Source: Methanogenium sp. (GTDB lineage: Archaea > Halobacteriota > Methanomicrobia > Methanomicrobiales > Methanomicrobiaceae). Taken from it: 58,138 nt of DNA. The stretch spans positions 1-58,138 of the forward strand of contig JAUVCV010000012.1 in NCBI GenBank assembly GCA_030595665.1, read 5' to 3'. Within the stretch, counting starts at the first letter, position 1, and every line of letters starts with the position of its first letter. Under the pieces are notes generated by a model. The model was not told the DNA's origin, made no database searches, and worked only from the letters and a program-made list of their open reading frames with translations. A program made the position numbers and the translations under genes. Shown here piece by piece: positions 17,203 through 26,113 of this stretch.

Positions 17203-20200
17203 TTATTCCCGTTTCCGGAAGAGCAGGGCCGCACCCGCTGCCCCGCCGATGATGGCGAGAAGACCAAGCGGGCTCTGTTGTGGTGTGGTGCCTGTCGGGG
17301 TTTTGGTGTCTTCCTCCCCAGGCATGGCCACGGTCACCGGTGCTTCGGATGCGGTTTCATTCACCGGTTCCGCAGTGACGGTAATGTTAGTCGTATCCAT
17401 CCCGGCCTCACCCGGCACCACAACATCGGTGGTGACGGTCACACGCTGCCCGTCTCCTGCGGCGATGGCAAAGGAGGAGAAACCTGGTGTGGTGGCTTCA
17501 TAGTATATCCATCCGGCCTCTTCCCGGACAAGTGATGTGGGCAGCTCCTGCCATGTTCCATCGTGGAAACGCCAGAGGGTGATCGCTGTCGGAAGCATCC
17601 CTTCCGTCCCCAGCCATGCCGCGGGCACCCGGAAGGAGAATTCAGCCTCCGCGATCTCCTCATCCGTCATGCCGCTCAGTTCTGCAGAGATATACTGGTA
17701 GACCGATCCTTCGAGTCCGTCCGGGCCGGTGCCTGCCCGATCAACGGTGAGGAGAATTCTTCCGGTTCCTTGTGCTGCGGTGACGGTGACCGTCTGCACG
17801 GCAGAGCCGGTGAAGCTGAGTTTCGCAGATTCCCCGGCACTCAAAGCACCCGAAGTCGCCATGTCGGCTGATGCATCCTCATCCGTTGCGGGCAGCGGGT
17901 TTTCGTTGAAGTAGCGGGCAATGGGGTTCACTAACGGGCAGATATCGCTCTCATTGTTCCGAATCGTGAACGGTGTCTCCCCGATGCCGTCATAGGTGGT
18001 GTCAGTGCCGTTATACGTGCTCCAGTAGTTGCCCATCGTTTGGGTAAATGCCCGCCCGTAGTACCAGTAGGTCTCCTCGGTCGGGGAGTGCCACACCGGA
18101 GTATTCCGGATGAGATGCCGAGGCGCAGCATCCGGTGCGGACATGGCCAGGGTGCCGAACGCACCGTTCGTGTAGCCATCGTTCAGCAGCCCGTCACTCC
18201 ACATGCTGATGTCCGGTGTTGCATCCGTTACGGTCTGCATATCCTGCCGGAAGCTGTCCGTCCCGGTGAGGTCTGCGGCGAATGCATCTGCTCCTGCCTC
18301 ATCTGCTGTTAAAACGAAGTCATTGCGGTAGACAAAGACATCTTCTTCCGATTCCATGATGATGATAACCGGATACGCTGCCCCGGAGAAGTGGTTCTCC
18401 CGCACCACGGAATTGTTCAGGACCATCCCTGCCTGGATTGAGCAGTTCTCCACAGTATTGCCGACAATGTCTGCTCCATCTGCTATTAACATCAGCATGC
18501 CAAAGCCCATATCATTGCATTGGATGGTGTTGTCAGATACCAGAATGTTCTGAACCATTTGCATGAAGATTCCCTGTGATGAAGTCTCCACCATGTTGTT
18601 GCTCACTGCCACGTTTTCTCCATTTGCAATGCCAATACCTATTTCGTCACCAATGAGGATATTGCCGGTCACCGAGCTGTTGCTCATCCGCAATCCAAGC
18701 ACACCCGCACCATTAATTCCACTGGTTATGGTATTGTTTGATATGGTGGTGTCCTCTGCATCAGTGAGGTATATCCCTGCATCAGTGAGGTATATCTCTG
18801 AACTGCCATCACGGCAGACGATCTCATTGCCCTCTGCCAAAAATCCGGTAATCCCGGATATTCTCATGCCATACTCTGCATCCGGGCCGAACGAAGAGTC
18901 CTGCACGATGATATTTTCTGATGAATATGCCCGCACCCCGGTGTACACCTCGTCTGCGGTGATATTCTCAATGATGACATCCCGGCATCCGAACAGGAAG
19001 ATGCCGTCTTTGATAGTCTCTGTTGTGATGTCTTGGATGATCATATCCGTCACGTTCACACAGATGACGGTTCCTGCATTTGAAGAGGCATCAATTGTCT
19101 CTCCCGACACGCCCTCCCGGTAGATGACCGGACGGCCGTTCACGGTGACGGTCTCTGTAATGGTATTGCCGGGGTTCTCCTGAAGGTCTGCGTACTGGAG
19201 ATTGTTGTCGTTGTCATGCACAGCAGTGCGGGAAAGAGAGAGTCCATTGACGAAGCTGATATACAGGCCGTCCTCGTAGCCGGTTATCTCTATATCCGAC
19301 AGGGTGGTGTCATTGCCCAGGATGCCAATGCCACCGCGTGCGGCTCCGTTTCCGTCGAATGTAAAGCCGGTGATGGTGATATTGTCCGCTTCACACTCCA
19401 CACCGATCTCATCTGTCGGGGTGGCAACGATTGGCATCCCCACACCGAAGAGGGTGATGGGCTGTTCCAGTTCCAGTGCTTCGGGGTAGGTGCCTGCTTT
19501 GACAATGATGGTGTCACCGTCTGCTGAGGCATTCACTGCTTCCTGGATGGTCAGATAATCCCGTGGCACGACAGTGAGAGGGCGGGTGTGGGCCTTGATG
19601 CAGGCATTGGTGTCCGGGAATATTTCGGTCAGGTCTTCCCAGTTATCCCCGTCAATACTCACGTAACTCTCACCCGGCTCTGCGGTGGCTTTGGATGAGT
19701 ATCCCTCAATGGGCATCTCCACCACAAGGGGGTAGGTATCGGTTGGTGAGTACACCATAAGGATGACCGAGAAGCTCTCTCCGGGAGTGAGGGGAACAGT
19801 CTCCGGGAAGCTGACGGTGTGGTAACCAGGGAGGTTGATGGTTCCGGTTGTCCAGGTAACCGGGATGTCATCGGCTGCCGGAGGGGCTGTGCCGGTAAAG
19901 ACGACAGCCGCATACTGAGTCCCCGGTTCGCGGGTGTAGAAACTCACATCGGTGACCTCTTCATACCGTTCTGCGGTGAAGACGTTCGCACCCATCATGA
20001 GGGTATTCACACTCGTGCCGATGCTGTTGGTCCAGCCGAGGGGGTCATACTGATAGATGTGTTTGTCTGGATCTGCCGCGACACCGGTGAAGAGCACGCC
20101 GGGGGTACTGCGTCCTCCCCCTCCATAGTATGTCTGTTCATCGTTCCAGAAATAGCCAAGAGAGGGATCGTAATACGAGATATAGAAGTATCCTTCATCT

Positions 20201-21114
20201 CCGGGATGCGTGCCCCAGCTGTTTTTCAGGATGAACGCCCCATCACCCGGAGGGGTAATGGCAAAGGCATCTTTCGGGAAGGTATCGTTCCATCCGACAA
20301 GGGTTACAGCATGGCCAACGTCGATGGCATATTCCTCACCCGGCCAGTAGTAGGTGGAGTAATTGTCTGCAAAACAGGACCAGTTCACGAAGAAAGAGAC
20401 CCCGAGAGCCCCCTCGTCCCGGAGCGTCTGCTTAAAGAGCGTGTTGTCAAGGGGGCCGGTTCTTGGCGGGAGGAAGGTCACATCCCGGACATCAAGAACC
20501 GGGGGAAGACTGGTAGAAGAGATGTTGGACGGGTAGGGGAGGGCATAGGGATCATCTGCCTCCTGCACCGGCCCGCTGCCACGAGCGAGATAGGCGGTGG
20601 ACATGAAGGTGACCCCTCCATCGCGGGGGCCATAATCAAAGCCGTCCGGGTAGAGGTTTGAGCAGAGATTTTTCATATTGTTTTCAGAGAAATTTTCTGC
20701 ATTCCCAGTGTCGGTGAGCCAGGTTGACTCCAGAGAGCCGTATGTGGCAAATGCCCAGCAGCTGCCGACTTTTCCCTGATCACGAATCGGGGTGACCCTG
20801 CCTACGTCCCGCAGGTCAAAGCTGGCGGGGAGTGTTGTATCGGCATTTACCGTATCTGCTGCATACCCGTCCGGCCAGACAACGAGGGCGGGTGACGGGG
20901 CAAGACCGGTTGCATAGGGAGCATCCGTCAGTTCCGTGTATCCGTAGCTGTCGAAAGAAGTTTGTTCGATGCCACCGGTATCCATGCCTTCCGTGTATGC
21001 CACAAATGCCGGATTGAGTGGTGCCTGGACGATTGTGAGCGCTGCTGCCCCCTGTATGAGGATGAGGGCTGTTATGAGTAGAATCGCTGATTTACGAAAA
21101 GATAGGGATACCAT
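17203..21114 (-). CDS. Giant secreted papain-family protease with NosD beta-helix, copy C
   Basis: 1303 residues, first in transcription order. The signal peptide resembles copy A (MVSLSFRKSAILLITALILI). The peptidase keeps Gln113, Cys119 (QGKVGSCWAF), His (VGHAVTLVGW) and Asn (LKNSWG), so it should be active. Both half-cystines that bridge the active-site cleft in papain are gone: Val116 and Arg164 replace the cysteines seen in copies A and B. The beta-helix begins DYLTIQEAVNASADGDTI and contains an imperfect internal repeat (ITDAGIYLTDAEDTTIS region). The C-terminus carries the PGF-type domain and the anchor SPLGLLAIIGGAAGAALLF followed by RKRE. Its role may be cell-surface proteolysis or glycan binding. 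Start chosen by signal peptide and nearby GGTGAAAAAATG. Confidence 0.85.
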   Translation of the reverse strand: MVSLSFRKSAILLITALILIQGAAALTIVQAPLNPAFVAYTEGMDTGGIEQTSFDSYGYTELTDAPYATGLAPSPALVVWPDGYAADTVNADTTLPASFDLRDVGRVTPIRDQGKVGSCWAFATYGSLESTWLTDTGNAENFSENNMKNLCSNLYPDGFDYGPRDGGVTFMSTAYLARGSGPVQEADDPYALPYPSNISSTSLPPVLDVRDVTFLPPRTGPLDNTLFKQTLRDEGALGVSFFVNWSCFADNYSTYYWPGEEYAIDVGHAVTLVGWNDTFPKDAFAITPPGDGAFILKNSWGTHPGDEGYFYISYYDPSLGYFWNDEQTYYGGGGRSTPGVLFTGVAADPDKHIYQYDPLGWTNSIGTSVNTLMMGANVFTAERYEEVTDVSFYTREPGTQYAAVVFTGTAPPAADDIPVTWTTGTINLPGYHTVSFPETVPLTPGESFSVILMVYSPTDTYPLVVEMPIEGYSSKATAEPGESYVSIDGDNWEDLTEIFPDTNACIKAHTRPLTVVPRDYLTIQEAVNASADGDTIIVKAGTYPEALELEQPITLFGVGMPIVATPTDEIGVECEADNITITGFTFDGNGAARGGIGILGNDTTLSDIEITGYEDGLYISFVNGLSLSRTAVHDNDNNLQYADLQENPGNTITETVTVNGRPVIYREGVSGETIDASSNAGTVICVNVTDMIIQDITTETIKDGIFLFGCRDVIIENITADEVYTGVRAYSSENIIVQDSSFGPDAEYGMRISGITGFLAEGNEIVCRDGSSEIYLTDAGIYLTDAEDTTISNNTITSGINGAGVLGLRMSNSSVTGNILIGDEIGIGIANGENVAVSNNMVETSSQGIFMQMVQNILVSDNTIQCNDMGFGMLMLIADGADIVGNTVENCSIQAGMVLNNSVVRENHFSGAAYPVIIIMESEEDVFVYRNDFVLTADEAGADAFAADLTGTDSFRQDMQTVTDATPDISMWSDGLLNDGYTNGAFGTLAMSAPDAAPRHLIRNTPVWHSPTEETYWYYGRAFTQTMGNYWSTYNGTDTTYDGIGETPFTIRNNESDICPLVNPIARYFNENPLPATDEDASADMATSGALSAGESAKLSFTGSAVQTVTVTAAQGTGRILLTVDRAGTGPDGLEGSVYQYISAELSGMTDEEIAEAEFSFRVPAAWLGTEGMLPTAITLWRFHDGTWQELPTSLVREEAGWIYYEATTPGFSSFAIAAGDGQRVTVTTDVVVPGEAGMDTTNITVTAEPVNETASEAPVTVAMPGEEDTKTPTGTTPQQSPLGLLAIIGGAAGAALLFRKRE

Positions 21115-21309
21115 TTTTTCACCTGATAAAGAATAGAAAGATTTCAGCGGAAACGGACTTTAATGTGATGGTTTATGCATTTTTGAACGGTATCTGTTGA
21201 AATCCGGCAATTATGATCTCAATTCCGGCTGACGCTCTTTCGCTGGCCTGTTGTCAAATGCTAAATCAGGGGGAGTCTGGCGGAAAAAAACAGGGGGAGC
21301 GGATTGTTG

Positions 21310-21924
21310 TTACCAGCCGCGGGTGTATTCGTCAAAACAGGGGATGCAGACAATGTTCCCATCCTGCACTCTGGCCCGCTGCTCCGATACCGGTTCGCCG
21401 CAGACGGCACAGGGGACAGACCGGAAGATGCGGGCCCGTTCGGGGAGTTCGGGTTTGATTTCTTTGCATTCGTATATCTCATCCAGCGGGGCACTGAGAA
21501 TCTTTTCGATCATTGCCGCCCGGAGTTCCTGCATCCGTGCCCCGTCTGCTGCGGTGGCCGTGCCTGCGGACATCCTTGTTCGTATGTCCACCGTCTCCGG
21601 GAAGAGGTCATCAAGGGAAAACGCGCTGCGCTGAGCAATACGTACCGCCTTCTCCCTGTTCCTGAGGATGAAAGTGTAGACCGGTTTGCCATGGTCACGG
21701 AAGATGAGGTTGCCCTTTCCTGCTGTGCATCCGGTGATGTACTGGATGGCGTCGATCATGCAGGCATCGTTCTCCACAATCGCGACCATCTCCTCGTCTT
21801 CTGAACGGGCGGTCTTCAGGCACTCTATTGCATACTCGGACGCCCGGTAGCCGAAGGCAAGGCCGGGACAGACATGGCCATGGAATACGGCCACCTCTTC
21901 AAACGGTGGTAGTGTCACTGTCAT
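21310..21924 (-). CDS. FmdE-family protein
   Basis: 204 residues. The N-terminal FmdE domain has the family signature FHGHVCPGLAFGYRASEYA (His/Cys cluster near residue 15) and a second conserved Cys region (ENDACMIDAIQYITGCTAGKGN). The C-terminal 40 residues form a zinc ribbon (CAVCGEP ... CIPC). FmdE was named from the molybdenum formylmethanofuran dehydrogenase operon of methanogens, but its exact role there is unsettled; related proteins bind a metal or haem-like ligand. It stands alone here, with no fmd/fwd genes next to it. AGAGGATT precedes the ATG as ribosome site. Confidence 0.85.
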   Translation of the reverse strand: MTVTLPPFEEVAVFHGHVCPGLAFGYRASEYAIECLKTARSEDEEMVAIVENDACMIDAIQYITGCTAGKGNLIFRDHGKPVYTFILRNREKAVRIAQRSAFSLDDLFPETVDIRTRMSAGTATAADGARMQELRAAMIEKILSAPLDEIYECKEIKPELPERARIFRSVPCAVCGEPVSEQRARVQDGNIVCIPCFDEYTRGW

Positions 21925-22027
21925 AATCCTCTATCTTTGCCTGCCGGTATGATAAATGCCTGTATCTGCCGAAAATGCGGGGGTAAATCATGGGTGTTAT
22001 TATGCCGTGTGATTAAAGAATCTGGTT

Positions 22028-22471
22028 ATGAAACAGACTCCCTTTTCTTCATACATACGCTTGATCGGTCTTTTTGCCTGCCTCGCCTGCGTCCTCGTCG
22101 TTGCAGGATGCACCGATGCACAGCCGAATATAGCCGTGGAAGTGACCAACCTCACCATCACCGACATGGATGCCGCCTCTGAGACCATCTCGTATAGTAT
22201 GATTGTCACGGTTACAAATGCGGGGACTGCATCGGCCAATGATGTGATCGCCGGTGTCACCCTGCAGACCCCGGATGCCAGCCAGATGTCACGGATGGCT
22301 CACGAGAGTGTGGAGTTCGGCACCATCGCACCTGACAGTGCCCGGACAGAGACCGTGATCATTATCCTGGAGGCGGGCCCGGTGGGCTATGCTGATCTTG
22401 TCACCGAAGGAAAAAACCCGGTGGTAACGACAAAAATCGAACAGATGGAATATGTTACTCTTCCCTTCTGA
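22028..22471 (+). CDS. Lipoprotein with Ig-like (CARDB-type) domain
   Basis: 147 residues. The signal peptide with lipobox (VLVVAGC, Cys about 36) is followed by a single beta-sandwich domain: NITVTNLTITDMDA-like strands, the pattern SMIVTVTNAGTASANDV typical of CARDB/LEA14-like domains, and a last strand VTTKIEQMEYVTLPF. It is probably tethered to the outer membrane face. No enzymatic motif is seen. It lies head-to-head with the FmdE-like gene with about 100 nt between. T-runs after the stop (about 22480-22502) may terminate it. Confidence 0.7.
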   Translation: MKQTPFSSYIRLIGLFACLACVLVVAGCTDAQPNIAVEVTNLTITDMDAASETISYSMIVTVTNAGTASANDVIAGVTLQTPDASQMSRMAHESVEFGTIAPDSARTETVIIILEAGPVGYADLVTEGKNPVVTTKIEQMEYVTLPF

Positions 22472-22519
22472 GGGGCAGATCTTTTTTCCGTCCCTTTTTT
22501 TATCCGGCACTCCCAGATA

Positions 22520-22732
22520 ATGAGTATGCCCGTTGTCAGGTTTTATTTTTCCCGTTCCCGAACCACACAAGAGATTGAGTATGCAGAGGGGGAGACCTAT
22601 GCAGATCTCATTCTGCGCTGTGGTCTTATACCGGACACCGTGCTCATCTTTGTGGGAGAACAGTCCCTCCCCGAGGACGCTCCGGTCTCTGAAGAGGAAG
22701 TGACGATAGAAGAGACCGCATCACGCGGATAA
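22520..22732 (+). CDS. Small ubiquitin-fold (MoaD/ThiS-like) protein
   Basis: A 70-residue protein with the beta-grasp order strand-strand-helix-strand: VVRFYFSRSRTTQEIEYAEG, then TYADLILRCGLI as helix, then VLIFVGEQSLPEDAPVSEEEVTIEE. This fits MoaD/ThiS/SAMP-like sulfur carriers or modifiers. It ends ASRG instead of the usual double glycine, so it may need trimming or may not be conjugated. The start is either the ATG at 22520 or the one at 22526. No E1-like or sulfur-transfer gene lies close by. Fold call from pattern only. Confidence 0.55.
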   Translation: MSMPVVRFYFSRSRTTQEIEYAEGETYADLILRCGLIPDTVLIFVGEQSLPEDAPVSEEEVTIEETASRG

Positions 22733-23184
22733 CGATGAGACCAGGAAGGGTCATCGCTCATGGGGGGCACCCCGGTTCTCACGTAATATATTGTACGAAA
22801 ACGCCCCTGCACTCATTTTTATCTAATCTGATTTGGAGCAAGGGAGGGGGTGCCCCCCTCCCTGCAGCCCTCCCCCAAATGTGATGAGACATACAGGATG
22901 GATAGAAAGTTTTGTTCCTTTACGTTCCGCTCATTATGGAGGTTTTGTTGTGTTCAGACCTATACGAAAGAACATTCCTGAAACAATTACCCACACAAAG
23001 TAGAGAAATGCCCGTTTTATTATGGCGATGGTGGGAGTCCATCTTTTTCTGTATGTCAGCGATGCAGGACCATCTGTGATAGAATGGGCAAAGAATTCAC
23101 CTTCACTGAAGAGGATGGAAAAGGCTGGTTACCAGTAACGAAGAGAAGAGGGAGTGATGAAGGACGATAAGAAGGACGTAAATA
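22733..23184. other. Intergenic stretch with perfect G/C hairpin
   Basis: I see no supported gene in this 452-nt gap. It holds a perfect 10-bp stem with a 3-nt loop at 22841-22863 (AGGGAGGGGG-TGC-CCCCCTCCCT), probably a terminator or a dispersed intergenic element. A 38-codon frame at 23022-23138 has no ribosome site and is not called. Confidence 0.5.
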
Positions 23185-23670
23185 ATGGATGAACAAAGAT
23201 CCGAACCAATGACGATGGAGAAACCAGACAGGGAAATGATCGAGAAGTATGGTAAATATGACTCGAATTGGGCGGAGGAGAAGATGAAAGAGAATGCCAG
23301 GGTCGGCGATGTGGGCTATTCATTCACGGGCGATTTGGCCGAACAGGTGTATCAAAGGATCGCATTGACAAACGGGGTATCGTTTGCGGAACTCAAACGG
23401 ACCTTTCCCGAAGAATTTGATGCAGACGATGGAAGGACCATGCACAATCCCGATTACCCAAATATCATATTTTGGATAAACATAACCGAAGAGCTGATAA
23501 ATGCATTAAGTTTCCTCCTTTCTGAGAAGTTGATCACAATGGACCCGGCCAATCCCATGGTATATACGATTGATGGTGCTATACTGGACATGCCTCTGGT
23601 AAAGAGGCCCTATAAATACAAACACCCGCATTGGCTCCCGGTTACCTTCAGTTCAACCATTCTAAAATAA
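23185..23670 (+). CDS. Hypothetical protein, possible winged-helix
   Basis: 161 residues, soluble, acidic N-terminus. The ATG has an AAGGACG ribosome site. The region of about residues 45-140 (LAEQVYQRIALTNGVSFAEL ... EELINALSFLLSEKLITM ... YTIDGAIL) has the helix-helix-wing pattern of a winged-helix DNA-binding domain, but no close family comes to mind. It is flanked by non-coding sequence on both sides and appears monocistronic. Composition is somewhat richer in A+T than its neighbours, which could mean recent acquisition. Confidence 0.6.
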   Translation: MDEQRSEPMTMEKPDREMIEKYGKYDSNWAEEKMKENARVGDVGYSFTGDLAEQVYQRIALTNGVSFAELKRTFPEEFDADDGRTMHNPDYPNIIFWINITEELINALSFLLSEKLITMDPANPMVYTIDGAILDMPLVKRPYKYKHPHWLPVTFSSTILK

Positions 23671-23802
23671 GTGATTATGAATCAGAAGTATTGTTTACAT
23701 CCTCCAAAAAATGAACAATAAAACGAAGAATGCGCAGATCACAAAAACCGAAACATAATCCCCAAAGCGAAAAAAACGAGCAAAAAATATATGCCGGGGG
23801 TG

Positions 23803-24183
23803 TTACTCCTCAGCCTTTGGTTTCTTCTCAACTTTTGGTGGTGCAGGCGGGCCCTGCACGAGCTCCACATCCGGTCCGACAGTTGACGGGTGGTAATCGG
23901 GTTCAATAAAGATACAGTCCTTCGGGCAGACTTCGGCACAGACACCGCATATGATGCAGCGCATCCGGTCAATTTCCCACGTCCGTGCCTCACGGTCAAC
24001 AACAATTGCCTGTGAGACACAGTGGCGCTGACAGTTACCGCAGTAGATGCAGTCCTCGATTGCAATGATGATGTGTCCGCGGGAGATATCATACTGTTTT
24101 GCAGGCGTTGTGGGATACATCAGGGTGGCCGGTTTCCCCGTCACATTCACAAGCGCCCGCTTTGCCATGGTAAATAACGACAT
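23803..24183 (-). CDS. echF: Ech hydrogenase subunit F (two 4Fe-4S ferredoxin)
   Basis: 126 residues from the ATG at 24183 (MSLFTMAKRAL); upstream in-frame codons overlap echE and are unlikely. It contains two ferredoxin motifs, CIYCGNCQRHC and CIICGVCAEVCPKDC, giving two [4Fe-4S] clusters that pass electrons between ferredoxin and the EchC cluster. A Pro/Lys-rich tail (PPAPPKVEKKPKAEE) follows. It is the last gene of the ech operon, 7 nt after echE. The subunit sits on the cytoplasmic side of the membrane complex. Confidence 0.92.
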   Translation of the reverse strand: MSLFTMAKRALVNVTGKPATLMYPTTPAKQYDISRGHIIIAIEDCIYCGNCQRHCVSQAIVVDREARTWEIDRMRCIICGVCAEVCPKDCIFIEPDYHPSTVGPDVELVQGPPAPPKVEKKPKAEE

Positions 24184-24190
24184 ATTTCTC

Positions 24191-25270
24191 TCACCTGTCA
24201 CAGCATCCGATACACGGGTCAATCGTTAAAACGACCACCGGTACATCCGCGAGTTCGATCCCTTCAAGCAACTTCACCAAAGGCGGGACGTTCGTGAAGG
24301 TCGGTGTCCGCACACGGTGACGGACGATGTTTTTCTTGCCGTTTGCCCTCACGTAGTGCAGGCACTCGCCACGGGGCTGTTCGGAGAAGGCGAAGCATTC
24401 ACCCTCCGGGTTGCCCGTCACCTTCTCTTCGATGGGGCCGTCCGGCATCTTTGCCACTGCACGCTCCACAAGGTCAACTGATGCGAGGACCTCTTCGGAG
24501 CGGACGAGGCACCGGTCCAGGCAGTCCCCGTGGGAGAAGGTGACCGGTTTGAACCCGAGTTCGCCGTACGCCGAGTAGCCGCTGGAACGGACATCCATGT
24601 CACATCCGCTGCCACGGGCTACCGGGCCGACTGCCCCGAGGTCCCAGGCGTCCTTCTCTGAGAGCACGCTCAAACCACGCATCCGGTGGCGGACGGTCTG
24701 GTCATGGGTGAAGATACGGTTTGACTCCTCAAGGAGGGGCCGGATCTTCTTCAGGTGGTCCACCATCTCGCCGAGTTTATCGTCTCCGATGTCACGGCGG
24801 ATGCCGCCGACCTTGCACGTGCCCTGGATGACCCGTCCGCCGGTGGTGGCTTCCATGTCGTCGAGGATCTCTTCACGCAGGCGCCACGCATTCATGAAGA
24901 GGTTCTCGAATCCCATTGCATCGGCCGCAAGACCGAGCCAGAGGAGGTGAGAGTGCATCCTTGAGTATTCCATCCAGATGGTACGGATGAACTGTGCCCG
25001 TGGCGGGACCTCAACGCCCATGATGTGTTCAATCGCATTGCAGTAGGTCACCGAGTGGGTAAAGGAGCAGATGCCACAGATACGTTCTGCGATGAGAACA
25101 TAGTCCTTATAATCCCGTTTTTCAACAAGTTTCTCAAGACCGCGGTGGACATATCCTATCGTGGGGATTGCTTCAACCACCCGCTCATCTTCCAGTACCA
25201 GATCCAGATGAATGGGCTCAGGCAGCACCGGGTGCTGCGGACCAAATGGCACAACGATTCGGTTTGACAT
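24191..25270 (-). CDS. echE: Ech hydrogenase large subunit E ([NiFe] centre)
   Basis: 359 residues. Both nickel-binding CxxC motifs are present: RICGICSFTHS near residue 65 and DPCIGC (C353 and C356) at the very C-terminus. The protein ends CCDR, without the C-terminal extension that a maturation protease removes in standard [NiFe] hydrogenases, as known for Ech-type enzymes. It is homologous to the NuoD/49-kDa subunit of complex I. It reduces protons or oxidises H2, coupled to ion movement across EchA/EchB. It overlaps echD by one base. Confidence 0.95.
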   Translation of the reverse strand: MSNRIVVPFGPQHPVLPEPIHLDLVLEDERVVEAIPTIGYVHRGLEKLVEKRDYKDYVLIAERICGICSFTHSVTYCNAIEHIMGVEVPPRAQFIRTIWMEYSRMHSHLLWLGLAADAMGFENLFMNAWRLREEILDDMEATTGGRVIQGTCKVGGIRRDIGDDKLGEMVDHLKKIRPLLEESNRIFTHDQTVRHRMRGLSVLSEKDAWDLGAVGPVARGSGCDMDVRSSGYSAYGELGFKPVTFSHGDCLDRCLVRSEEVLASVDLVERAVAKMPDGPIEEKVTGNPEGECFAFSEQPRGECLHYVRANGKKNIVRHRVRTPTFTNVPPLVKLLEGIELADVPVVVLTIDPCIGCCDR

Positions 25271-25653
25271 TATGCATCACCTCCTTTTGGCACTTTAGTT
25301 ATTTTTGGTGGGTTCTTGAATGGTGTAGGAATCCGTGTCTCGATGAGATGTCCCTTGAAATCGATGTTCATACCATTTACAGGGATGCCGAAGAGATCAT
25401 TTATCTCGTTTTCATAGATGAATGCTCCCCAGTAGATGCCGGAGATGCTTGGGAGCTCATCGCCGTCGTGAACCGTGATGCGAAGGCTCTCGAAGTCCCA
25501 CGCAGTCGTGAAGGTGTAGTTGATCTCATAGCGGTCACCAAGAGGGGTGGTGCCGATCTGAACCAGACGGTGACCCGCTTTGTGATACTCCTCTGTTTTT
25601 TTAAGGAGGTCTGCTACTTCAATCTCAATTATGGTGTGTTTTTGTTCGATCAT
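25270..25653 (-). CDS. echD: Ech hydrogenase subunit D (30-kDa/NuoC-like)
   Basis: 127 residues, NuoC-like fold. The conserved motif region is DLFGIPVNGMNIDFKGH near residues 85-101, with the preceding YWGAFIYENEI strand. The protein is shorter than the complex I 30-kDa subunit, as is usual in Ech. It bridges EchE and the small subunit. It lies 2 nt after echC and shares a base with echE, so the order echC-D-E-F is tightly coupled. Confidence 0.9.
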   Translation of the reverse strand: MIEQKHTIIEIEVADLLKKTEEYHKAGHRLVQIGTTPLGDRYEINYTFTTAWDFESLRITVHDGDELPSISGIYWGAFIYENEINDLFGIPVNGMNIDFKGHLIETRIPTPFKNPPKITKVPKGGDA

Positions 25654-25655
25654 TG

Positions 25656-26096
25656 TTATTTACCCCCTTTTTCTGCCATCTTTGCCCGTTTCTCTTCGAG
25701 AATTCCCAGGGCACGGACGACACCATCAATGATGGATTCGGGGCGGGCGGCACATCCGGGCACATACACATCGACCGGGATGACCTTGTCAACCCCGCCG
25801 ATGATGTTGTAGCATTCCCGGAATACGCCGCCTGTGCAGGCGCAGATGCCCACAGCGACCACGACTTTCGGGTCAGGCATCTGTTCGTAGGTGTTTTTGA
25901 CCACTGCCTCGCTCTGTGCGTTGATGCCCCCTGTTACCAGGAAGACATCAGCGTGTTTCGGGTTGCCGGTATTGACAATCCCGAATCGTTCAAGATCATA
26001 GAGCGGGGTGAGGCAGGCCAGCACTTCAATATCGCAGCCGTTGCAGCTGGATCCGTCGTAATGGATAATCCACGGGGATTTTGTAATATATGACAT
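25656..26096 (-). CDS. echC: Ech hydrogenase small subunit C
   Basis: 146 residues, NuoB-like. Cysteine ligands of one proximal [4Fe-4S] cluster are visible: SSCNGCDIEVLAC near the N-terminus, GICACTGG near residue 90 and PGCAARPE near residue 115. It receives electrons from EchF and passes them to the [NiFe] site in EchE. The short length, with no twin-arginine leader, shows the cytoplasmic energy-converting type. Confidence 0.93.
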   Translation of the reverse strand: MSYITKSPWIIHYDGSSCNGCDIEVLACLTPLYDLERFGIVNTGNPKHADVFLVTGGINAQSEAVVKNTYEQMPDPKVVVAVGICACTGGVFRECYNIIGGVDKVIPVDVYVPGCAARPESIIDGVVRALGILEEKRAKMAEKGGK

Positions 26097-26113
26097 ATTT
26101 TCTACTCACCTCC

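Noticed and set aside
23061-23077. 17-bp match to 40921-40937 (GATGCAGGACCATCTGT)
   Set aside because: Isolated match with unrelated flanks, within what chance allows in a window of this size.
23022-23138. 38-codon frame in the 22.7-23.2 kb gap
   Set aside because: No ribosome site, no recognised family, unremarkable composition.
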